Positions 4,922-10,287 of a stretch of DNA of 10,287 nucleotides are shown one piece after another. Location: positions 1 through 10,287 of the forward strand of contig CAYOYH010000026.1 in the NCBI GenBank assembly GCA_964408165.1. Reading direction: 5' to 3'. Positions within the stretch are counted from its first letter, which is position 1, and every line of letters begins with the position of its first letter. This DNA is from CAYOYH01 sp964408165 (GTDB taxonomy: Bacteria > Patescibacteriota > Saccharimonadia > Saccharimonadales > CAYOYH01). The translations under genes were made by a program, and so were the position numbers. The notes beneath the pieces are model-generated. The model made no database searches, was not told the DNA's origin, and saw nothing but the letters and a program-made list of their open reading frames with translations.

Positions 4922-5233
4922 ATGAGTAGTAAAGAAGTAGTAAATAATAACGATTATAGAAGCTCGCCAGAGCGCGCTTCAAATCCGACCCGACAGCCAG
5001 CAGAAATTGGCAGTCTATTTTGCAGTGTAATTGTTGGAGTTGATTATGGTGACGACAGACCTGGCGACAACAGAAAAAACCACCCTTGGGCTGGAGACAG
5101 TGACCCACACAGCTACGATACTGATACCGGAAGAACTACAATGCGCTTACTTGACGAAGGCGAGCAAAGCAGCCTACTCCCCGATGGAAAAGTTGTTGAT
5201 TTAGAGCAATACCGGCAATCTGCACCAAAATAG
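4922..5233 (+). CDS. Small hydrophilic protein of unknown function
   Basis: Not recognised. 103 residues, acidic and polar, rich in Asp, Ser, Asn and Pro, with no signal peptide. The one hydrophobic patch (IGSLFCSVIVGVDYG, 29-43) is short and not a clear membrane span. The C terminus reads LLPDGKVVDLEQYRQSAPK (about 85-103). Only one ATG at the start fits (4922). There is no ribosome binding site, and an extended -10 box lies 15 bases upstream. It lies between two predicted membrane proteins with the same orientation. The base composition and lack of stops over 103 codons support a real gene, but no function can be given. Confidence 0.62.
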   Translation: MSSKEVVNNNDYRSSPERASNPTRQPAEIGSLFCSVIVGVDYGDDRPGDNRKNHPWAGDSDPHSYDTDTGRTTMRLLDEGEQSSLLPDGKVVDLEQYRQSAPK

Positions 5234-5235
5234 TC

Positions 5236-5241
5236 TATAAT
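5236..5241 (+). promoter_or_regulatory. -10 box of the 5249 gene, leaderless start
   Basis: TATAAT at 5236-5241 begins 3 bases after the stop of the previous gene and ends 7 bases before ATG at 5249. No convincing -35 box is visible. The spacing predicts a leaderless transcript, as at 4402-4414 and 9947-9959. Confidence 0.68.
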
Positions 5242-5248
5242 AATCTTT

Positions 5249-5575
5249 ATGAGTGAGAATCAAAACAATCATGACCCTACCGATGACAGCCTAGTAGAAG
5301 CGCTACGAGATTTTAACGATTTCGTAGATTCTGACGAACAGGCGCCAGAGCGTAGCGACACTCTGGTGACAATTATCGGTAGTGGGGTGGTTTTACTAGC
5401 AGGGGCTGTTGGGAAAGGCGTAAATTTTATGTTCGACGAGTTCACGAAGCCACTGCCTCCTGGTTCGCCAATACGACGATGGCAAATCGAAGGACACCGT
5501 GAAACTGAACCTAGAAGAGGGGTCGAAGACGACGATCTCAAAACTCCTCGGCCTTATGACCACGATGATGATTAG
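5249..5575 (+). CDS. Small acidic predicted membrane protein of unknown function
   Basis: Not recognised. 108 residues. Residues 1-36 are very acidic (DDSLVEALRDFNDFVDSDEQ). One hydrophobic segment at about 38-56 (TLVTIIGSGVVLLAGAVG) could cross the membrane. The remainder is polar, with PLPPGSPIRRWQIEGHRE (68-85), and ends in an Asp-rich tail (DHDDD). Basic residues flank the span mostly on its C-terminal side, which would favour that side inside. No Shine-Dalgarno site; the TATAAT is 7 bases before the ATG. It converges on leuS with only 5 bases between the two stop codons, and no terminator is visible there. Confidence 0.68.
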   Translation: MSENQNNHDPTDDSLVEALRDFNDFVDSDEQAPERSDTLVTIIGSGVVLLAGAVGKGVNFMFDEFTKPLPPGSPIRRWQIEGHRETEPRRGVEDDDLKTPRPYDHDDD

Positions 5576-5580
5576 GACTA

Positions 5581-8559
5581 TTAACTCTTAACTACAAAAT
5601 TAACTAATTTTCCTGGAACGGTGATGGTTTTTACAGCCTCGCCGTCTTTTAAATACCTCTGGATTTTTTCGTCTTTTTTGGCTATTTCAGCCATTTCATC
5701 ATCGGAAACATCTGCCAGCATTTCGATGTTGGCTCGTACTTTGCCGTTCACCTGCACGACTATTGTCGCCAAATCTTCCTTCATCAATTTCTCGTCCCAA
5801 ACTGGCCAACCTTGCAGGTGAACTGACTTATCGTGTCCCAACATCTGCCACATCTCCTCGGCTACATGCGGCGCTAGTGGCGCTAGCAACAACACCAGTG
5901 CATTCAGGGTTTCTTGCCACTGCTCTTTGTGCGAATAACCATGCTCGGCTTTGATGACATTGAGATGATTCACCTGCTGCATCAATGCCGAAATCGCGGT
6001 ATTAAAACTAATTTCCAATAGATCTTCAGTAACTTTTTTAATGGTTCTGTGCGTCGATACTTGCAAGTCCACATCTGACAAATCAGCACTTTCTACCGTG
6101 TCGGCGTCTGCAAATTCGCCCACCAGCATCCAAACTCGCTCAATGAAGCGCCTGGTGCCGGTAATTCCAGTCATATTGTACGGGCCGCCTTGTTCGTACG
6201 GCCCCATGAACATCAAATACAGGCGCAGACTATCGGTGCCGTAACTACCCACTTGTTTATCGGGGTCGACAACATTGCCTTTGGATTTACTCATTTTATA
6301 GCCGTCAGGCCCGAGGATCATGCCTTGGTTGGTAAGTTTCTTGAAAGGCTCCTCGAACGGCAAATCGGCGTGATCGTGAAGCACCTTGGTGATGAACCGC
6401 GAATAGAGCAAGTGCAAAATCGCATGTTCAATGCCACCAATGTAGTGGTCTACCTGCCCCCACTTGGCTACAGCCTGGGGGTCGAAAGGCCCATTTTCAT
6501 ACTTGGTGTTTGGATAGCGCAAATAGTACCAGCTAGAATCGACAAAAGTGTCCATGGTGTCTGTTTCACGCTTGGCGCTGCCGCCGCATTTTGGGCAGTT
6601 CGTACTTACGAAATCGTCTATCGCTAGTAGCGGCGATTTGCCAGTCGGCTCAAACTCAACATCTTCTGGTAATTTAACGGGCAAATCTTTTGTAGGAATC
6701 GGCACTTCGCCGCAATCATCGCAATAAACGATAGGTATCGGTGCGCCCCAGTAGCGTTGGCGTGAAATTAGCCAATCTCTAAGTTTGTAGTTCACCTTTT
6801 CGGTGGCCACACCTTCGCTTTCTAAATCTTTGAGTATCGCCTCTCGGGCTTCGTCGGACTGCATGCCGTCGTATTTACCAGAGTTTACCATGACTCCTTC
6901 GCCAAAATACGCACCGGCTTCGACTTCTTTATCTTTTGGTTTCACAACTTCTATAATTTCCAGATTATTAGCCTTGGCAAACTCAAAGTCTCTTTGGTCA
7001 TGCGCCGGCACAGCCATAATCGCGCCGGTGCCATAACTCATCAACACATAGTCGGCTATCCAGATGGGTATTTTCTCTTTATTGACGGGGTTTACGGCGT
7101 AAGCACCGGTGAAAACGCCTGTTTTATCTTTTTCACCAAGTTTGCGGTCAAGTTCGGTTTTACCCTCGGTTTCTTTGATATATTTCTTCACTTCACTAAG
7201 TTGCGATTTCGTCGCAATTTGCCTAACTAGTGGATGCTCTGGTGCTAAAACCATGTAAGTTGCGCCAAGAAGGGTATCTGGTCTAGTTGTGAAAACCTCT
7301 AAACTCGGCTTAATGGCTTCAAGAATTTCGGGTACCGTTGGTGATTCTTCTTTACCGAAATGCCCTCTGCCGTCTAGGCTTATTAATTGCGCACCTAGAC
7401 CTTCGGTTATTTCTACACCCGCCTCATATGGAGCTTGGTCGTCATCGCGCGAATGAATAACCGTGTAATCATGACACTGCACCTTTAGTTTCTCAAAATC
7501 TAAAGGCTGTGAATAAAACTTATCTGAATCCTTCCTTTCGGGTTGAAAGTGGTGGTTTGGCGCCACTAAAACAACTTTCCCTACTCTTGTATCTAAAGGG
7601 GCTTTTTCAAGCCACCTCAATATAGCCATCGCACCACGAGAATGACCAACCAAAACCGTGTTTTCATCGATTTTCTGCTTATCAAATACTTCTGTCCAGT
7701 CTTGAAGTTTATTGTTTTGCGTCGATGGGAATTCAGGTGCAACCGCCTTGATTCCGCCTGACTCAAGTCTTTCTACTAGCCAGGGACGCCAGCCTGTTTT
7801 CGGAGAACTCATTTGACCATGCACCACCACTGCATTGTCGAGATTACTCTCAATCTCAAACTCTATCTCTGCCCCAACGCTCCGCCCTATCCAGTTTCGT
7901 TGCATGGTTTGAACGCGGTCTGGCCAGTCTAAGTCCTCGGCATCGTTTAACAAACGCTCGGCATAATCAGTAATCTTGAAATACCACTGGTTCAACATCT
8001 TCTGCTCGACAACGGTGTCGCAGCGTTCACAATGGTTATCGTCTCCAACCACCTGCTCATTGGCCAGTACCGTCTGACATGACGGACACCAATTTACCGG
8101 CGCTTCTTTTCTATATGCTAAACCCTTTTCGTAAAGCTTCAAAAACAACCACTGCGTCCAGCGATAGTATTCTGGGTCAGAGGTGACAACCAGTTTATCC
8201 CAATCGTACATCGCGCCTATAGCCTCGAGCTGTTTGGTCATTGTTTCAATATTTGACCGAGTCCACTCGGCCGGCGGAACATTGTTTTTAATAGCCGCGT
8301 TTTCAGCTGGCAAACCAAAAGAATCGTAACCTATCGGGTGCATTACCTTTTTGCCAGTCATTCGGTGAAAGCGCGCCACAGTGTCGGCTGGGCCAAAGTT
8401 ATACCAATGCCCAACATGCAAGTTGCCACTTGGGTATGGGAACATCGCCAAACAATAAAATTTGTCTTTGCCGGGATTTTCTGAGGTCTTGTAAATACCC
8501 GATTCTTGCCAGATTTTACGCCACTTGGGCTCAATTTCTTTGGGGTTGTACCGCTTCAT
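5581..8559 (-). CDS. leuS: Leucyl-tRNA synthetase with an inserted serine hydrolase domain
   Basis: Class I enzyme that charges tRNA-Leu, 992 residues against about 810-860 usually. Seen in order: HVGH (48-51) in the catalytic fold; zinc cysteines C158, C161, C177, C180; CP1 start GRSVGAEIEFEIE (225-237); an inserted hydrolase domain (about 238-418, described separately); editing motif TTRPDT (424-429) and editing Asp D521 in VPAHD; a second CxxC pair set C613, C616, C655, C658; KMSKS (755-759); and an anticodon-binding and C-terminal domain to 992. Without the insert the length is about 812, normal for the bacterial type. I chose ATG at 8559 because MKRYNPKEIEPKW is the family start. The upstream in-frame TTG at 8586 lies within the promoter spacer region. 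There is no Shine-Dalgarno site; the promoter suggests a leaderless mRNA. Confidence 0.97.
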   Translation of the reverse strand: MKRYNPKEIEPKWRKIWQESGIYKTSENPGKDKFYCLAMFPYPSGNLHVGHWYNFGPADTVARFHRMTGKKVMHPIGYDSFGLPAENAAIKNNVPPAEWTRSNIETMTKQLEAIGAMYDWDKLVVTSDPEYYRWTQWLFLKLYEKGLAYRKEAPVNWCPSCQTVLANEQVVGDDNHCERCDTVVEQKMLNQWYFKITDYAERLLNDAEDLDWPDRVQTMQRNWIGRSVGAEIEFEIESNLDNAVVVHGQMSSPKTGWRPWLVERLESGGIKAVAPEFPSTQNNKLQDWTEVFDKQKIDENTVLVGHSRGAMAILRWLEKAPLDTRVGKVVLVAPNHHFQPERKDSDKFYSQPLDFEKLKVQCHDYTVIHSRDDDQAPYEAGVEITEGLGAQLISLDGRGHFGKEESPTVPEILEAIKPSLEVFTTRPDTLLGATYMVLAPEHPLVRQIATKSQLSEVKKYIKETEGKTELDRKLGEKDKTGVFTGAYAVNPVNKEKIPIWIADYVLMSYGTGAIMAVPAHDQRDFEFAKANNLEIIEVVKPKDKEVEAGAYFGEGVMVNSGKYDGMQSDEAREAILKDLESEGVATEKVNYKLRDWLISRQRYWGAPIPIVYCDDCGEVPIPTKDLPVKLPEDVEFEPTGKSPLLAIDDFVSTNCPKCGGSAKRETDTMDTFVDSSWYYLRYPNTKYENGPFDPQAVAKWGQVDHYIGGIEHAILHLLYSRFITKVLHDHADLPFEEPFKKLTNQGMILGPDGYKMSKSKGNVVDPDKQVGSYGTDSLRLYLMFMGPYEQGGPYNMTGITGTRRFIERVWMLVGEFADADTVESADLSDVDLQVSTHRTIKKVTEDLLEISFNTAISALMQQVNHLNVIKAEHGYSHKEQWQETLNALVLLLAPLAPHVAEEMWQMLGHDKSVHLQGWPVWDEKLMKEDLATIVVQVNGKVRANIEMLADVSDDEMAEIAKKDEKIQRYLKDGEAVKTITVPGKLVNFVVKS
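7306..7848 (-). other. RBBP9/YdeN-like alpha/beta hydrolase domain inside LeuRS CP1
   Basis: Part of leuS, LeuRS residues about 238-418. It reads as a small, complete alpha/beta serine hydrolase: first strand and oxyanion region VVVHG (244-248), then PKTGWRPWLVERLESGG, KAVAPEFP (271-278), the nucleophile elbow GHSRG with S307 (305-309), KVVLVAPNHH (328-337), an acidic cluster SRDDDQAP (370-377) that supplies the catalytic Asp, and GRGHFG with H400. The order and motifs resemble the RBBP9/YdeN serine hydrolase family. It replaces a short beta-turn that in E. coli LeuRS links the strand after GRSEG to the strand before TTRPDT. The reading frame is open across both joints, and the LeuRS residues on each side are kept. 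Function is not known; an ester or thioester substrate is likely from the fold. Confidence 0.88.
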
Positions 8560-8567
8560 AGGTAATA

Positions 8568-8596
8568 AGTATCTGTTACTTAGCAATTTCTATCAA
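8568..8596 (-). promoter_or_regulatory. Promoter of leuS
   Basis: TTGATA (8591-8596), a 17-base spacer and GATACT (8568-8573) on the minus strand. The -10 box ends 8 bases before the ATG, so the transcript should be leaderless or nearly so. The -10 box is a moderate match only. Confidence 0.6.
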
Positions 8597-8627
8597 GATA
8601 CAAGGTAGCAATGCATAAATCTTGTTA

Positions 8628-8677
8628 AATTTATTGTAGCGATACTGCATCGAATTTATTGTAGCGACATTGCATCA
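8628..8677. repeat. 25-base direct repeat upstream of the leuS promoter
   Basis: Two adjacent 25-base copies (8628-8652 and 8653-8677), both beginning AATTTATTGTAGCGA, with 3 differences. A partial third copy may lie at 8604-8615 (GTAGC followed by TGCAT), nearer the -35 box. The position, about 30-80 bases upstream of -35, suits an operator or activator site. No regulator is known here. Confidence 0.75.
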
Positions 8678-8705
8678 CACCAACCCACTTCAACTCACTT
8701 CTTCT

Positions 8706-8733
8706 TCCGGTGAATTCTATAGAATTCACCGGA
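8706..8733. repeat. Perfect 28-base palindrome between ddl and leuS
   Basis: Fully self-complementary over 28 bases around the centre at 8719/8720; each half contains TCCGGTGAATTC. It would form a hairpin with a 12-bp stem and 4-base loop. No T-tract follows on either strand, although an A8 tract (T8 on the minus strand) is at 8746-8753 on the ddl side. It could be a binding site for a dimeric protein, an RNase III target in the ddl 3' end, or an unusual terminator. Confidence 0.8.
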
Positions 8734-8800
8734 GGGTGTGGCTGCAAAAAAAAGAGAATGATACGGCTTCAGCGCACAGAAGTAGAGGGTAGCTATAGGA

Positions 8801-9946
8801 TTATTGAAATTGTTTCAAGAAGTTAGTTCTAAATGTAGTGTTTTGGTTTTTCTGGCCTTGGCTTCGCTCGAACGCTAAATCAATCAACTTTTCAACTAAT
8901 TCAATGTTGTTTACGCCAGCTTTGCTCCAATTATGCTGATACAAACTGCCCGGCATAGGGTTGACCTCGTTGAAATAGACTTTCTTAGCTTTTTCATCAA
9001 CCAGCAGGTCAACCCTAGCAATTCCACTGCAACCAATGGCGCTAAAAACGCTTTTTGCGACATTTTCGCATCTTTGGTAGAGTTCTTTGGACAGTTTAGC
9101 TGGAATCCGACTGTTGTTGTCGCCTTTTTTACTACCTTTACCTTTTTTGCCGCCCTGCATGTACTTTTTGTCAAAGTCGAAAAACTGGGCGTCTTTGTTC
9201 AGCGCTTCCTCGACCATCGCTACTTGCAACTCGTCATTGCCCATCACCGGTACTGTAACCTCCACCAGATTAGGCACTTCTTCCTCGACGATCACCTTGT
9301 TGTCATAGTGAAAGGCAAGTTCTAGTGCCTGAATAAGTGTTTTCCCCTCGTTCACTCTAGTGATAGCAATGCTTGAACCCAGATGGGCTGGTTTTACAAA
9401 GAGCGGAAATTCAAGTTTTGAAATCTTCCCCACTGCCTGCGCCCGGTCGTCTACAAATTCACTGCGCTCCAAGCCAAGCCAGTTGTTTGTGGAAATTTTA
9501 CTGCTTCCAGTTACCTGCTTTGACAGCACTTTGTCCATTGCTACTACTGAAGCTGCCAACCCACAACCAACGTATGGTACGCCTGTCATCTCTAAAAGCC
9601 CCATCAGACTGCCGTCTTCACCATAAGTGCCGTGAGTGGCTGGAAAGACCACATCGACTTTCGTTTTGCTACCAAGTCCGGGCTTGATTAACCATAAACC
9701 ATCGTCAAATTTCAGACTCAATGGTTTTAATTTTGCTAGCTTAGTTTCAATGTGGCCAGATGTGAAAAATTCAATTTTGCCAAGTTTGTCATCACTGTAC
9801 CACTTGCCATCTTTAGCGATATACACCGGCGCTACATTGTATTTGCCTGAAAGTTCCAGCGGCTTAATGATCGAGCTCACAGCGGTAATAATCGAAACAT
9901 CATGCTCGACAGACCTCGACCCAAAAACCACCGCCACCGTTTTCAT
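8801..9946 (-). CDS. ddl: D-alanine--D-alanine ligase
   Basis: ATP-grasp ligase making D-Ala-D-Ala for peptidoglycan, 381 residues. Seen: VVFGSRSVEHDVS (6-18) with E14, the substrate-side Glu; HGTYGEDGSLMGLLEM (105-120); AMDKVLSK (136-143); FVKPAHLGSS (183-192) with ATP-contacting K185; the omega-loop FDFDKKY (256-262), where K261 and Y262 fit the Lys and Tyr of D-Ala-D-Ala enzymes; and metal ligands in RVDLLVD (311-317) and NEVNPMPGS (326-334), with E327 and N329. Compared with E. coli, the omega-loop has a longer Gly/Lys-rich stretch at 263-280, and the final motif has Pro (NPMPG) where Thr is usual. I chose ATG at 9946 rather than 9955: the -10 box TATAAT contains the A and T of the upstream ATG and ends 7 bases before this one. 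It suggests the organism makes standard peptidoglycan. Confidence 0.95.
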   Translation of the reverse strand: MKTVAVVFGSRSVEHDVSIITAVSSIIKPLELSGKYNVAPVYIAKDGKWYSDDKLGKIEFFTSGHIETKLAKLKPLSLKFDDGLWLIKPGLGSKTKVDVVFPATHGTYGEDGSLMGLLEMTGVPYVGCGLAASVVAMDKVLSKQVTGSSKISTNNWLGLERSEFVDDRAQAVGKISKLEFPLFVKPAHLGSSIAITRVNEGKTLIQALELAFHYDNKVIVEEEVPNLVEVTVPVMGNDELQVAMVEEALNKDAQFFDFDKKYMQGGKKGKGSKKGDNNSRIPAKLSKELYQRCENVAKSVFSAIGCSGIARVDLLVDEKAKKVYFNEVNPMPGSLYQHNWSKAGVNNIELVEKLIDLAFERSQGQKNQNTTFRTNFLKQFQ

Positions 9947-9953
9947 AGCCAAC

Positions 9954-9962
9954 ATTATAGCA
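9954..9962 (-). promoter_or_regulatory. Extended -10 promoter of ddl, leaderless start
   Basis: TGC followed by TATAAT on the minus strand (TATAAT at 9954-9959). It ends 7 bases before ATG at 9946. There is no -35 match; that position is taken by heptamer repeats (9970-9997). No Shine-Dalgarno site precedes the ATG. Confidence 0.75.
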
Positions 9963-9969
9963 CTGGATT

Positions 9970-10012
9970 CGTATCTCGTGGCTCGTAGATCGTATGGCTA
10001 CGGTTCGTAGTT
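9970..10012. repeat. CGTANNT heptamer repeats upstream of ddl
   Basis: CGTATCT, CGTGGCT, CGTAGAT and CGTATGG run without gaps (9970-9997), followed by an 8-base unit and CGTAGTT (10006-10012). The repeat occupies the -35 and upstream region of the ddl promoter. Confidence 0.7.
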
Positions 10013-10023
10013 AGAGCTTGGAG

Positions 10024-10039
10024 TCCGCTGGACAGCGGA
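10024..10039. other. Hairpin between heptamer arrays
   Basis: TCCGCTG and CAGCGGA are complementary across two central bases; realistically a 6-bp stem with a 4-base loop. It resembles the TCCGCCAGCTGGCGGA palindrome at 1557-1572 and is probably of the same repeat type. Confidence 0.5.
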
Positions 10040-10067
10040 GGAGTTTCTTGCTCCCTGCTTTTTCTCT

Positions 10068-10287
10068 CGTCTACCCTGCGACATTTAACATTTGGGCATT
10101 TGGCTTCTAGATTCTGCCGTCTAACTCCATCCCCTGTGGCATTTCCAATTTCCTGTTCCCCATTCCCCATTTCCTGTTTGCTGTTTGCTGTTTCCCGTCT
10201 ACCGTCTACCCTGCGACATTTCCAATTTCCTATTTCCTATTTCCTATTTCCTATTTCCTGTTTCCTGTTTCCTGTTTCCTGTTTCCT
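10068..10287. repeat. Heptanucleotide tandem repeat array, cut by window end
   Basis: About 31 units of 7 bases (two units are 8). From 10140 the phase is unbroken for 21 units: CATTTCC, AATTTCC, TGTTCCC, CATTCCC and so on, ending with four TATTTCC (10231-10258) and four TGTTTCC (10259-10286). The general form is YRTTTCC. A block CGTCTAC-CCTGCGA-CATTT occurs at 10068 and again at 10203, showing duplication of longer segments as well. The array continues past the right edge. It resembles the short tandemly repeated (STRR) heptamers of cyanobacteria in style. No open gene is convincing here. Confidence 0.88.

Noticed and set aside
6190..6627. Long plus-strand frame of 145 codons inside leuS
   Set aside because: It lies opposite well-conserved LeuRS catalytic sequence and has no family features, so it is a shadow frame.
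7306..7848. Separate hydrolase gene or frameshifted leuS
   Set aside because: The frame is continuous through both joints with no internal start signal, stop or frame change; conserved LeuRS sequence resumes exactly on each side.
8560..8586. Upstream TTG start for leuS (9 extra residues)
   Set aside because: The extra codons cover the -10 box and no ribosome binding site precedes them; the family start MKRYNPKEIEPKW matches the ATG at 8559.
8706..8753. Ordinary intrinsic terminator for ddl
   Set aside because: On the minus strand the T8 tract comes before the palindrome, not after it, and no strong stem precedes the T8 tract.
8801..9946. D-Ala--D-Lac ligase (vancomycin-resistance type)
   Set aside because: The Lys-Tyr pair (K261, Y262) of D-Ala-D-Ala enzymes is present and no vanH or vanX-like neighbour is in the window.
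10068..10287. CRISPR array
   Set aside because: Units are 7 bases and contiguous, without 25-40-base repeats or unique spacers, and no cas gene is near.

Overview
The window looks like chromosomal DNA from a Patescibacteria/CPR bacterium. Saccharibacteria is a reasonable guess, but the sequence does not settle it. The evidence is a compact set of core genes (S16, KhpA, RNase III, NusB, L32, LeuRS, Ddl), a 47-residue L32 without zinc cysteines, and intergenic GC-rich palindromes and heptamer arrays of a kind I associate with CPR contigs. The standard genetic code fits every gene. No tRNA, rRNA, transposase or CRISPR array was seen.

Layout. Most genes are on the minus strand, so they read right to left. 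ddl (9946 to 8801) and leuS (8559 to 5581) each have their own promoter. Three small plus-strand genes of unknown function (4415-5575) sit between leuS and rpmF, converging on leuS and diverging from rpmF. The operon rpmF-nusB-Nudix hydrolase (4282 to 3039) ends in a probable terminator near 2831-2877. Next come rnc (2490 to 1786) and the operon rpsP-khpA (1399 to 257). The intergenic stretches (1-256, 1412-1785, 2515-3038, 8597-8800, 9963-10287) hold no convincing genes but are full of hairpins, palindromes, foldbacks and heptanucleotide tandem repeats.

How the genes fit together. Nearly everything serves translation and RNA metabolism: ribosomal proteins S16 and L32, the RNA chaperone KhpA, rRNA-processing RNase III, the antitermination factor NusB and leucyl-tRNA synthetase. 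Ddl supplies D-Ala-D-Ala for peptidoglycan. The Nudix enzyme probably cleans up nucleotides.

Most notable is leuS. An apparently complete alpha/beta serine hydrolase domain of about 180 residues, resembling the RBBP9/YdeN family, is inserted in frame at the base of the CP1 editing domain. Both the hydrolase triad and the LeuRS editing residues are kept. Second, the promoters split into two kinds. The rpsP, rpmF and rnc transcripts have leaders with Shine-Dalgarno sites. The ddl, leuS and small plus-strand genes have a -10 box only 7-8 bases (15 in one case) before ATG and no Shine-Dalgarno site, so most are probably leaderless. Third, the intergenic DNA contains a duplicated three-hairpin module with compensatory changes, two related foldback elements, and a long heptamer array running off the right edge.
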